A stretch of DNA of 64,000 nucleotides from assembly GCF_001421015.2 (NCBI RefSeq), contig NZ_CP013023.1, positions 3,341,501 through 3,405,500 on the forward strand, written 5' to 3'. Positions 17,655-25,839 of this stretch are shown in pieces. A program made the position numbers and the translations under genes. The first letter of the stretch is position 1. Every line of letters begins with the position of its first letter. The stretch is from Paenibacillus bovis. Lineage in GTDB: Bacteria > Bacillota > Bacilli > Paenibacillales > Paenibacillaceae. Under the pieces are notes generated by a model. The model ran no database searches and was not told the origin of the DNA. It was given only the letters and a program-made list of their open reading frames with translations.

Positions 17655-17686
17655 ATTTATATTTGTATACATAATCAGACATACTG

Positions 17687-17728
17687 ACGTCAGAAAGACC
17701 CGGCGATATGTCCGGGTCTTTCTGACGT
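17687..17728 (-). terminator. Terminator of the esterase-cheY operon
   Basis: A perfect 17-base inverted repeat (ACGTCAGAAAGACCCGG) with an eight-base loop ends seven bases before the cheY stop codon region. It is GC-rich at the loop end. No long T-run follows, but the distal arm contains TCTTTCT. Confidence 0.75.
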
Positions 17729-17734
17729 TTGGAT

Positions 17735-18097
17735 TTATACGCCCAGTACTTTGTTAATCGCAAGTTCTACGCGATCTTTTTGAAATGGCTTGACGATAAA
17801 GTCTTTGGCACCGGCTTGAATAGCATCTACGATCATTGCCTGTTGGCCCATCGCGGAGCACATGATAATTTTGGCATCGGGATTTGTACTGCGGATAGAA
17901 CGCACAGCTTCAATTCCATCCATTTCCGGCATGGTGATATCCATTGTCACCAGATCAGGCTTGTTAGCTTCATAAGCTTTGACTGCTTCCAGTCCGTTTC
18001 CTGCTTCTGCCACGATATCGTGTCCCAATCCAGCCAGCATATCTTTTAGCATCATTCTCATAAATGCAGCGTCATCCACTACCATAATTTTAGCCAT
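17735..18097 (-). CDS. cheY: CheY-family single-domain response regulator
   Basis: The protein is a lone receiver domain of 120 residues. It has the acidic pocket Asp8-Asp9, the phospho-acceptor Asp53 (VTMDITMPEMDG), the switch Ser in IMCSAMGQQ and the Lys in VKPFQKDRV. It closely follows the B. subtilis CheY type that binds the flagellar switch. No che or fli genes are nearby. Instead the gene sits 22 bases after an esterase gene with its own GGAGG site, so it should be co-transcribed with two esterases. It may be a second CheY or a regulator used outside chemotaxis. Confidence 0.93.
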   Translation of the reverse strand: MAKIMVVDDAAFMRMMLKDMLAGLGHDIVAEAGNGLEAVKAYEANKPDLVTMDITMPEMDGIEAVRSIRSTNPDAKIIMCSAMGQQAMIVDAIQAGAKDFIVKPFQKDRVELAINKVLGV

Positions 18098-18119
18098 TCG
18101 TTTATTCCTCCATTAATTA

Positions 18120-19067
18120 TCATTCATTTAGATATCTATTTTGATATACATGCCGGAGTCGTGCAGCAGACTGGCGAATAGCCTCCTGTGCCCGATCCAG
18201 CTGACTCATCGTAACAAAACCATGAATCATGCCCTCATAACAGATATATTCGGCTTCTACGCCTTCTTCTTGAAGCCTGCGCGCATATTCAGCCCCACTA
18301 TCTCGCAGCGGATCGTACTCTGCAGTGATAATGGTAGCTGGCGGCAATCCATTTAGATCACTACTCAGTACAGGTGAAGCATAAGGATGATTCTCATCCT
18401 CCGATTGTTCAAAATAACATTTGCGGAACCAGTTCATCATATCTGCCGTCAGCAGGTAGCCATAACCATTTTCCTGATAAGAACGCGTATCTGTCGCATT
18501 CCCGGTCGAGGGATAAAACAACAGCTGATAGCAGACCGAAGGTCCACTCTTGTCCCGGGCGATGATACAGGCAACCGCTGCCAGGTTACCGCCGGCACTA
18601 TCCCCGCTTAACGCAATACGCCCTGCATCAATACCATATTCTTCCGCATGTTCAGCAATATAATTCAGGGAATCATAGGCATCCCATACAGCTGCCGGAA
18701 AAGGATGTTCCGGAGCCAATCGGTAGTCCACAGAGATAACGACACATTCTGCTTCACGAGCGAGCCTTCTACATAATTCATCATGGGAATCCAGACTTCC
18801 CAACACCCAGCCTCCTCCATGGTAAAAAACAAGGGCAGGATGAGCTTCGGCATCTGTCGGTGTATACAGGCGAACCGGAACCTGCCGATCCGCTAGAGGA
18901 ATAGTACGATCCTCTACCCGGTATATATCGGTTTGGGAGGCCATTTGTTTTAGAGCTGAACTTTGTTCTATGGCACGAATCATTTTGGGGTCTATTGAAT
19001 CCATAGGTGGCATCTGATACTGGTTATATTGATTCAGGAATTCTTGTACTTGTGGATCCAGTGGCAT
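18120..19067 (-). CDS. Alpha/beta hydrolase, HSL-family acetyl esterase/lipase
   Basis: The protein has 315 residues and the hormone-sensitive-lipase family signatures: oxyanion-hole HGGG in FYHGGGWVLGS, the nucleophile elbow GDSAGGNLA, the acid in TAEYDPLRDSGAEYA and the histidine in GMIHGFVTM. The family hydrolyses short-chain acyl esters. No signal peptide is present, so it acts in the cytosol. It follows a related esterase after 31 bases and precedes cheY by 22 bases, which points to one operon. The ribosome site GAGGAGAG is close to the ATG. Confidence 0.93.
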   Translation of the reverse strand: MPLDPQVQEFLNQYNQYQMPPMDSIDPKMIRAIEQSSALKQMASQTDIYRVEDRTIPLADRQVPVRLYTPTDAEAHPALVFYHGGGWVLGSLDSHDELCRRLAREAECVVISVDYRLAPEHPFPAAVWDAYDSLNYIAEHAEEYGIDAGRIALSGDSAGGNLAAVACIIARDKSGPSVCYQLLFYPSTGNATDTRSYQENGYGYLLTADMMNWFRKCYFEQSEDENHPYASPVLSSDLNGLPPATIITAEYDPLRDSGAEYARRLQEEGVEAEYICYEGMIHGFVTMSQLDRAQEAIRQSAARLRHVYQNRYLNE

Positions 19068-19098
19068 ATTGCTTCTCTCCTCTCACTATTTACCAGGT

Positions 19099-20289
19099 CT
19101 AGACAGATTCTCCGCCCTCTATTCCCCACTTTTGCCGAATAGCATGGGCAATTTCGGCAAGGCAATCTTCTGCCTGCGGATAATACCCGATTTTCTCCAC
19201 AAAGGCATGATCTAGCCCCTGATAGCGAAGCAAGGTTGTTTGGACACCGGCACGAGCTAATCTGGCTGCCATAGCTTCTCCTTCGTGATTCAGGTAGTCA
19301 AATTCGGCTGTGACGATCATCGTCTCCGGCAGCTGGCTCACATCCTCCAGCAGTAGCGGAGATACGAGAGGATCGGTTTTCTTGGTTTTTTGCTGAAGAT
19401 ACAGATCATATACTTTGCCGCCGAGAAAAGCATAGCCCTGAATCGCTCCTACCGTCAGCTCACGATGATCCTGCTGTCGCTTATTCTCTGTGCCATGATC
19501 ATTTAGCTTCCACTGAAAATCTTCTGCCGTTACACCCGCAGAATTCAAAGGCGGATAAAGCAGCGCCTGAAATCCGATAAATGAAGTTCCCTGCTGCCGG
19601 TCCAGCACCGAGCATCCGATCGCCAGATTACCTCCGGCACTGCTGCCTACTATAGCAATCTGGTCTGGATGGATTCCCAGTACATCTGCCTGACTATATG
19701 CCCATTGAACAGCATCCAGACTATCCATCAATCCTGCCGGAAACGGATGCTCCGGTGCGAGCCGGTAATCTACTGCAATCACGACGGCGTGGACCATTTC
19801 TGCCAGAGCTTTGCAAATATGTCGCGATTCATCAAGGCTTCCGGCAATAAAGGCTCCGCTATGCAAATAAACAATAGCCGGAAGGGATGTTCCTGTACCC
19901 GGACGATAGATTCGAAGGCCGATATCCCCATTTCGCCCCTGAATCGTGTCTTCGATGATGCGGATATCTCTACGCGTAATATCTAGACTGGAACGCACCA
20001 TGGCTGTTCGTATTTCTTCTACAGGAAAAGCTGCGATGTCCTCTGCAGACATCTCCGGCTTGTCAAATTCACCGGATTCCTTGTCTGCTTCCGAGCCTTC
20101 CTCCGGTAACAAAAGGGTCAGATTCTGGGCATGCTGCTCTATCGTATCTCGTACTCTGGGGTCCAATGCTCCGGCAGTATCCGAATCGGGTACAGATTTG
20201 ATTATTTTCGTCAGATAGCCTTCCTGTTCCCTGTGCTGACTCATACGCAGTGTTTCTATTAGCTGTTGATAATGTTGGCCAATTTCCAT
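19099..20289 (-). CDS. Alpha/beta hydrolase, HSL family, with HSGA oxyanion variant
   Basis: The protein has 396 residues. The first 125 form a family-atypical N-terminal cap with a predicted acidic segment (EEGSEADKESGEFDKPEM). The hydrolase core has GSSAGGNLA (nucleophile), TAEFDYLNHEGEAMA (acid) and GLDHAFVEK (His). The usual HGGG is changed to HSGA in YLHSGAFIAGS, which still supplies backbone amides. It is the first gene of the esterase-esterase-cheY operon, and the 31-base gap suggests co-transcription with its paralogue. The substrate is unknown. Confidence 0.9.
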   Translation of the reverse strand: MEIGQHYQQLIETLRMSQHREQEGYLTKIIKSVPDSDTAGALDPRVRDTIEQHAQNLTLLLPEEGSEADKESGEFDKPEMSAEDIAAFPVEEIRTAMVRSSLDITRRDIRIIEDTIQGRNGDIGLRIYRPGTGTSLPAIVYLHSGAFIAGSLDESRHICKALAEMVHAVVIAVDYRLAPEHPFPAGLMDSLDAVQWAYSQADVLGIHPDQIAIVGSSAGGNLAIGCSVLDRQQGTSFIGFQALLYPPLNSAGVTAEDFQWKLNDHGTENKRQQDHRELTVGAIQGYAFLGGKVYDLYLQQKTKKTDPLVSPLLLEDVSQLPETMIVTAEFDYLNHEGEAMAARLARAGVQTTLLRYQGLDHAFVEKIGYYPQAEDCLAEIAHAIRQKWGIEGGESV

Positions 20290-20332
20290 AGATGATCTCT
20301 CCTTATCAACCGAATCCTCTTTTTTATAAAAA

Positions 20333-20372
20333 AGGCAGACATTCTCTACTTGCCATAGAGTTATGCCTGCCT
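20333..20372 (-). terminator. Terminator of the UPF0180 gene
   Basis: AGGCAGACAT pairs with ATGCCTGCCT (one mismatch), with an inner CTCT/AGAG pairing. The minus strand continues with seven T. Confidence 0.85.
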
Positions 20373-20402
20373 CGTATCATTCATAAGTACTTATATCCGG
20401 TA

Positions 20403-20642
20403 TTACTTCATTTTCTCCACATAGTCACTTACACGCTCTACCACTTCATCGATAGACATGCCTTCAATGCTGACTACCGGGAAATCATATAGGTCATTAT
20501 CTCCGTCATTCTGGACACGGATTACGCCAAGATCGTAACCTGTCAGCTCCTGATCACTCTCGACCAAATCTACCTGATGTCCTTTTTGTTCCAGTGCTTC
20601 TTTTACATCATCAAATGGTTTTTCGACTGCAATTTTAGCCAT
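20403..20642 (-). CDS. UPF0180 family protein (YkuS-like)
   Basis: This small protein has 79 residues and starts MAKIAVEKPFDDVKEALEQK. It matches the pattern of the UPF0180/YkuS family found across Bacillus and Paenibacillus, which has no known function. I chose the ATG at 20642 because GGAGG lies directly upstream. The longer frame to 20750 has no ribosome site and unrelated sequence. It is followed by its own terminator and lies downstream of the cyanophycin operon, but 120 bases away. Confidence 0.9.
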   Translation of the reverse strand: MAKIAVEKPFDDVKEALEQKGHQVDLVESDQELTGYDLGVIRVQNDGDNDLYDFPVVSIEGMSIDEVVERVSDYVEKMK

Positions 20643-20765
20643 AATAATAACCTCCTGATATTCGAATATGATAGGTTCGCTCTTTCTTTGCTTCCCCAAC
20701 TTTGCCAATAATGAAACGAATACAGGGATTGAACAGTCGAAATAGAGCATGAGAAAGGTAACATA

Positions 20766-21794
20766 TTATGAATACGGAAGCATGCGATCTGTTGTTTTTA
20801 ATTGGAATACAGGCATCAATCTGCCGGCATCTTCCTGCCGGTGATTTTGCTGTACAGGAGTACGGAATTCATCCAGCACGCTTCGATCCTCGTCGTTTAG
20901 GATATGAAGCTGTTCCAGAATTTCTACAGCTGCCGGATAAGCACCACGGCGGTTGCCATCATCAATTTTGATGGCAATACCGAGTCCATGCTCGGGTAAA
21001 GCCATACAGAATACGCCTTCTGCTCCTACTTTGCCGATAACCCTTCCTTTCATCTGCTGCATCAGGACCGTATCAAACTCTCCGGTACCGCCAATCATCT
21101 CCGGATGTTCAAACATGGCATGAATAATGCGTTTAACAGCATCAGCCGTGTCTGCAGGAAGCTGATGGGGCGCTGCCAGTCTTGCAAAAACGAGCGCCAG
21201 CTGTTCCAGCGGCAGCAGATGGGTAGGTAATCCGCATCCGTCCAGTCCCGTAGGAATCTCGCTTTCCTCCAGACCGGATAGGATGGAGAGCTGCTCCATG
21301 ACTTTCTGCTGGACTTGATGATCCGGGTGAATATAGCTGTCCAGATCCGCTCCGATGGCCTTAGCAGTTAACAGCATACCTGCATGTTTGCCGGAACAAT
21401 TGTTATGCACCGGTGCCGGTTTGTGTCCACTGAGCAGCAGCTGCTCGTAGGCTTCTAAGCTGTATGGAGCATGTATGCCGCAGTTCAGCAGGTCCAGATC
21501 TATTCCCGCTCGGGACATCATTCCATTTACGGTCTCGATATGCATCGGTTCTCCATTATGAGAGGCGCAGCATACCGCGATCTCGCGATTGGTGAGCTGA
21601 TACTTGTCCGCAGCACCCGAGAGAATCAGAGGAATAGCCTGAACAGGCTTCATGCAGGAACGAGAATACACTGGCAGCTGTGGTTCGCCAATTTCGTACA
21701 GTACCTGTCCTCCGGCGTTCACAACAACGGCTGAACCTCCATGCACCGATTCTACAGAATCGCCGCGTATAGCATGTACCAGTATGTCACCCAT
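20766..21794 (-). CDS. Asparaginase II-family (PF06089-type) amidohydrolase in the cyanophycin operon
   Basis: The protein has 342 residues and the pattern of the Rhizobium-type asparaginase family: RSCMKPVQAIPLI near residue 45, CCASHNGEPMHIE, HNNCSGKHAGML near 130, GLDGCGLPTHLLPL and GGTGEFDT. Biochemically studied members hydrolyse asparagine, and the two Ser-Lys-like blocks are kept. Its start overlaps the cphA stop by eight bases, so it is the third gene of the cphB-cphA operon. I infer that it processes a product of cyanophycin turnover, such as beta-Asp-Arg or Asn. This activity is not established for the family. Confidence 0.88.
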   Translation of the reverse strand: MGDILVHAIRGDSVESVHGGSAVVVNAGGQVLYEIGEPQLPVYSRSCMKPVQAIPLILSGAADKYQLTNREIAVCCASHNGEPMHIETVNGMMSRAGIDLDLLNCGIHAPYSLEAYEQLLLSGHKPAPVHNNCSGKHAGMLLTAKAIGADLDSYIHPDHQVQQKVMEQLSILSGLEESEIPTGLDGCGLPTHLLPLEQLALVFARLAAPHQLPADTADAVKRIIHAMFEHPEMIGGTGEFDTVLMQQMKGRVIGKVGAEGVFCMALPEHGLGIAIKIDDGNRRGAYPAAVEILEQLHILNDEDRSVLDEFRTPVQQNHRQEDAGRLMPVFQLKTTDRMLPYS

Positions 21795-24570
21795 GCTTGT
21801 GTCCTTTGGCCGGCTGGACCGACTGTGTGAGTGCCTGCAGTGGCGTAGAAGCCATACGGATCGTCTCCGACTCTTCCGGTGATGAAGCCGCAGCCGGCGC
21901 AGCAGATGTTTTCACTTTTGTACTATTGTCCACGGCTACAGATGAAGAAGATTGCTCCAGCGTATGAAGCAGTTTCTCTACATTCTCATAATTATCATAA
22001 AACATCAGAATCAGGTCACCGGGTTCCGAGATTTTCCAGGCATGCAGACTGGCAGTATATTCATTGGGAACAGTGATCAGCCGATCTTGTGATATTCCGG
22101 CGTCTATACAGCCCTTCTCCAACAGTCGGGCCGTCTCCAGCGGTTCGCGTTTCCGAAGATCCAGATCTTCTTTGAGAATAACAAGATCGGAATGCTGACC
22201 GATAATTTTGCCCATCTCGATAATCGAACGATCGGTTCGATCTCCAGGCGCAGAGACGATAGTAAGCAGGCGCTTCTTGGGCATAGCGGCTACCGTCTCA
22301 TAGACTGCTGACATTCCCGCAGGGTTATGACCATAGTCGGCAATCAGTGTGCGATCTTGGATATGTGTAAGATTGAAACGCCCCCGGCTCTGTTCCGCAG
22401 ATGGATAAAAGGTCCGTATCCCCTGGCGCAGCTGATCGAGCGTAAGTCCTGCCGCATGGGCAGCTGCCAGTGCAGCAAGGCTGTTGGCGATATTATGCTT
22501 GGCAAGGCCGCCAACGGTAACCGGAATCTCTCGTGAATCGGCAAATCGCTCCACCTGTCCGTCTGCTGCATACATGATTGTGCCATCTTCAGCCAGATAC
22601 CATACTTCTCCACCTGCATAGATAGTTCCCTGTATAACCGGGTTCTGTTCGTGAAGAGAAAAATAAACGATCCGTCCGTCGGTATGATCCCCCATCGCAA
22701 TACAGCCTTCGTCATCCGCGTTGAGAATACAGACGCCTCCTGGCAGTACCACTTCGGGGATCAGGCGCTTGAGTTTGCGCAGATCTTCTAATGTATCCAG
22801 TCCGTCCTGGCCCAGATGATCTTCAGAGATATTCGTGACCACTCCTACATCACACCACCGAAAAGCAAGCCCTTCTCGCATCATGCCTCCGCGAGCGGTC
22901 TCCAGTACTGCTGCTTCAATATCGTTACGGCTGAGAATCTTGCGAGCACTAGCCGGACCACTGCAATCGCCTTCGTCAATGCATTCATCGCCTGCCCATA
23001 CACCATCCGAACAGGTCATACCGACTTTTTGCCCGGTGGTTCGAAGCAGGTGGGAAATGATACGAACCGTAGTCGTTTTGCCATTGGTTCCGGTCACTGC
23101 TACCAGCGGAATAGCCGCTTCCTCTCTGGATGGGAACAGATAATCGACGATCGCGGCACCCACATCCCGTGGTGTTCCTTTGGCAGGATAATGATGCATA
23201 CGAATACCAGGAGCCGCATTTACTTCCAGAATACAGGCTTCCTGGCTATTCAGAGGTACACGGATATCCGGACTGATAATATCGACTCCAGCTACGTCCA
23301 ATCCGATCGCCTGTGCTGCTTCGATAGCGAGCCGCTCATAGGAAGGATGTACCTGATCGGTTACATCCTTGGCAGAGCCCCCGGTAGACAGATTAGCACT
23401 GCTCATTACACATAATGTCTCTCCTTCAAGCAGTACATCATCCAGGGAACGGGACGCCTGCTCCAGAAAGCCCCTGGCCTGCTCCAGTGGAATCTCGCTC
23501 ATAGGCTTCTCATGTCCTGCACCACGCAGTGGGTTGGTATTCTCGATAGCAATCAACTGGCGAATCGTGGATACTCCATCTCCGGTAACTGTAGGCGGCT
23601 GGCGCAGACTGGCTGCCACTAATTTGCCTCCCACCACGGTGAATCGGTAATCCTGCCCTGTAAAATAGCGCTCGACAATATACTCTGTATATTCCGGAAA
23701 CTCGCGGGATACAAAGTTATACGCCTGCTCCAATTGAAGCACGGATTGCAAATTCGTCATGACTCCCTGTCCCTGGCGTCCGTTCGCCGGCTTCAACACC
23801 AGTGGGAATCCCAACTGGATCACAGCTTTGACCAATTCCGAACGTGTGCTGATCACCGTGCCCCGGGGAACCGGCAGACCGGCCGCTTCCAGTAGATGCT
23901 TGGTCATTTCCTTATCACAGCTGTTCTCTACAGCCAGATAGGATGTCTGGCTGGTTACAGTAGCCTGTACACTCTTCTGACGAATGCCTGTTCCGAGCCG
24001 AAGTGTACTGTCTGTGCCAATACGTTCGACAGGAATACGCCGCTCCATGGCCGCATTATAGATCGCCTCTGTACTGGGACCAAGCTTATTATTAAAATAC
24101 AGCTCTGATACCTGGCTGATATATGGCTCTGCATGAATATCTGTCTGTCCTGCCAGAATGGCTTCGACAATCGCTACCGCAGATTCAAAAGCAGTACGAC
24201 CCGATTCTTTTTCCCGATAATCGAAGGTGACGTAATAAATACCGGGAGTGGAGCCTGTGATCGTTTTGCCACGTCGCACCGGGATACCGGCCAAATGCTG
24301 AATCTCCAGTGTAATATGTTCAATGATATGTCCGATCCAGGTACCTTCATATAGCCGTTCTACAAAGCCGCCTGCATAGCCTCTGGAGCATGTATGAGTA
24401 TCCAAGGATGGAAGAATAGAGAGCAGCGCTTCATTGAATCCAGGCAGTAGATTGGACGGGCGGTGCTCCAGCTCGCCGATATCCAGTTCGATCCACATGG
24501 TAGGCTTGAGATTATATTGATTGGGACCTGACCAATATCTGATTTTGTTTATCTGTATAAGGTTACTCAT
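21787..24570 (-). CDS. cphA: Cyanophycin synthetase (CphA1 type)
   Basis: The protein has 927 residues. An N-terminal domain (1-160, with HIIEHITLE) is followed by an ATP-grasp domain (about 210-480; FPLVLKPANGRQGQGV, CILEVNAAPGIRMH), which adds Asp to the backbone. The third part is a Mur-ligase-like domain with an intact P-loop GTNGKTT at 494-500 and VTNISEDHLG, which adds Arg side chains. Because both active sites are intact it is CphA1, not CphA2. The polymer is a carbon and nitrogen store of multi-L-arginyl-poly-Asp. The last 60 or so residues form a Ser/Ala/Thr-rich tail that makes it longer than the usual 870-900. It overlaps cphB by eight bases and the asparaginase gene by eight bases. 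Confidence 0.97.
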   Translation of the reverse strand: MSNLIQINKIRYWSGPNQYNLKPTMWIELDIGELEHRPSNLLPGFNEALLSILPSLDTHTCSRGYAGGFVERLYEGTWIGHIIEHITLEIQHLAGIPVRRGKTITGSTPGIYYVTFDYREKESGRTAFESAVAIVEAILAGQTDIHAEPYISQVSELYFNNKLGPSTEAIYNAAMERRIPVERIGTDSTLRLGTGIRQKSVQATVTSQTSYLAVENSCDKEMTKHLLEAAGLPVPRGTVISTRSELVKAVIQLGFPLVLKPANGRQGQGVMTNLQSVLQLEQAYNFVSREFPEYTEYIVERYFTGQDYRFTVVGGKLVAASLRQPPTVTGDGVSTIRQLIAIENTNPLRGAGHEKPMSEIPLEQARGFLEQASRSLDDVLLEGETLCVMSSANLSTGGSAKDVTDQVHPSYERLAIEAAQAIGLDVAGVDIISPDIRVPLNSQEACILEVNAAPGIRMHHYPAKGTPRDVGAAIVDYLFPSREEAAIPLVAVTGTNGKTTTVRIISHLLRTTGQKVGMTCSDGVWAGDECIDEGDCSGPASARKILSRNDIEAAVLETARGGMMREGLAFRWCDVGVVTNISEDHLGQDGLDTLEDLRKLKRLIPEVVLPGGVCILNADDEGCIAMGDHTDGRIVYFSLHEQNPVIQGTIYAGGEVWYLAEDGTIMYAADGQVERFADSREIPVTVGGLAKHNIANSLAALAAAHAAGLTLDQLRQGIRTFYPSAEQSRGRFNLTHIQDRTLIADYGHNPAGMSAVYETVAAMPKKRLLTIVSAPGDRTDRSIIEMGKIIGQHSDLVILKEDLDLRKREPLETARLLEKGCIDAGISQDRLITVPNEYTASLHAWKISEPGDLILMFYDNYENVEKLLHTLEQSSSSVAVDNSTKVKTSAAPAAASSPEESETIRMASTPLQALTQSVQPAKGHKHG

Positions 24571-25384
24571 GTTGTTGTTCCTCCTCCAGGAAGGTAGTAA
24601 TCAGTTCACGATTTCTGAGGTCAAAGGTATAACCGGCTGCCAGAGAATGCAGCCGAACGCCGGACAGAGTAATATTCTGGTTGTCGCCATGATTGGTAGT
24701 ATCGACAAAATCGAGCTTTTTGCCATCGAATACAGTGACAGAATGCTCTCCCCATACCGTAAAACAACCACCGTCGTCAGTTACCTCAATAGCCGTATTC
24801 TCATCAATACCAATGCCCATTACCTGAGGATTGTGGGCAATTGCAGTCATTAACCGCCCAAATCGTGCACGCTGGGAAAAATGCTGGTCAATAATAACAT
24901 CTTCCACAAAACAAAAGCCTGCGCCCATTTCTACGATATACTCATTCTCCGTCTCGGTCGCCGCCATAATCATATGGCAGCTCATAACAGCCGCACCTGC
25001 GCTGGTGCCACCAATCGGCATTCCTTCATGGCCCCATCGGTGACGCAGCTGCTCATAGAAAAGTGTTCCGCCCAGAATACTGGTGAGTCGTACCTGATCG
25101 CCGCCTGTTATAAATATACCGGTACACTCCTGAAGCTGATCGGTCAGACTGTCCTGCTCTGCGCCTTCGCGTGTATTCAGATGAAATAGTATAGTTTTAT
25201 CACAACCAAGCGAATGGAAAAGCTCTGTATATTCTTCGCCAAGTTCCTGAGGATACTGAGTCGCTGTCGTTAGAATACCAATTACTGCTTTTGAACCACC
25301 AGCCATTTCGACAAATCGCTGAAGAATCTCTTTGGCACCCGTCTTGTCCTCTTTACCGCCTATAATCAACAAATCACCTTTCAC
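24563..25384 (-). CDS. cphB: Cyanophycinase (peptidase S51)
   Basis: The protein has 273 residues and opens with LLIIGGKEDKTG. It has the S51 nucleophile motif GGTSAGAAVMS and the downstream IDQHFSQRARFGRL and GIGIDENTAIEV blocks typical of cyanophycinase. The enzyme releases beta-Asp-Arg dipeptides from cyanophycin as an exo-peptidase in the cytosol. It is the first gene of the operon, so breakdown and synthesis are transcribed together. The start is GTG at 25384 with a moderate AGGCAGGG site. Confidence 0.95.
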   Translation of the reverse strand: MKGDLLIIGGKEDKTGAKEILQRFVEMAGGSKAVIGILTTATQYPQELGEEYTELFHSLGCDKTILFHLNTREGAEQDSLTDQLQECTGIFITGGDQVRLTSILGGTLFYEQLRHRWGHEGMPIGGTSAGAAVMSCHMIMAATETENEYIVEMGAGFCFVEDVIIDQHFSQRARFGRLMTAIAHNPQVMGIGIDENTAIEVTDDGGCFTVWGEHSVTVFDGKKLDFVDTTNHGDNQNITLSGVRLHSLAAGYTFDLRNRELITTFLEEEQQHE

Positions 25385-25813
25385 TGGGAACCCTGCCTTT
25401 ACAAGTTGGTATGTGACATGCTTTGTACGGTTGTGCTCCGATTATTACCCTTGATAGCGTTATCATAACCAAAAAATTACAGTTATTTTATGCAATAAAA
25501 TATAAACTTATCGAAGCCCAAAAGTATAAATTCAAAATGATAATAGAGCCTGCTGTTAAGAGCATTTATCTGTATTTTTCAAATTTGAAAATCTGTATAC
25601 TTTTCGATAGTTACTAGTTAAATAGTGTAAACGGAAGTTTGTTTTTTTGTGAACTAGTTATGGGTAGAGAGATAAGTGTAAAAAAGAAGTGTGGAAAGAT
25701 GATGGTCGGATATATCTCTGTTTAAAGTTGGGTTTCGAATTGTTCATTATTGAGTCCAGGTATCCATTATCGAATTCAGAGATCCAATTTTAATTATAGA
25801 TTTCACACTCTTA

Positions 25814-25839
25814 GTTTACGTAAAAATAATTATGTAAAC
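25814..25839. promoter_or_regulatory. 26-bp palindrome, copy 1
   Basis: GTTTACGTAA and TTATGTAAAC are separated by six bases. This is the most symmetrical of the four copies (9 of 10 paired). It lies about 430 bases upstream of cphB, too far for a simple operator, and about 245 bases after the end of the 122-residue protein gene. Confidence 0.55.

Larger units (their letters stand above)
16273..17660 (+). ncRNA. Large structured non-coding RNA with four tandem modules (undescribed)
   Basis: No protein frame explains this 1.4 kb. It holds four copies of a module of about 110 bases, at 16378-16491, 16558-16671, 16754-16868 and 17204-17315. The shared blocks are GGGAGCAGGATTCCAATG, AGGTTAGCGAAGCATACTAG and GGTATGTGGGAACTCA. 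The outer stem covaries: GCATAC/GTATGC in copies 1 and 2, GCATAT/ATATGT in copy 3 and GCATAC/GTATGT in copy 4. The inner hairpins differ in sequence but still pair (ACACC-GGAA-GGTGT in copy 3). A GCAAG/CTTGC hairpin precedes copies 2 and 3, replaced by AACAA/TTGTT before copy 4. Nested stems open the RNA (ATCACC/GGTGAT around CAACGC/GCGTTG, 16304-16356). Six or more hairpins follow copy 4. GNRA-like loops favour the plus strand. I do not recognise the family, and the ends are inferred. Confidence 0.7.

Noticed and set aside
16273..17660. Group I or group II intron, tandem riboswitch or tmRNA
   Set aside because: I saw none of the conserved cores (domain V, P/Q/R/S, tRNA-like end). This is by eye only.
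22816..23415. 199-codon frame opposite cphA
   Set aside because: It is a shadow of cphA.
25423..25617. 64-codon frame in the AT-rich region upstream of cphB
   Set aside because: No ribosome site and AT-driven Ile/Lys/Tyr composition.
25745..25784. Two-copy 20-base tandem repeat
   Set aside because: Only 15 of 20 bases match and nothing around it gives it meaning.
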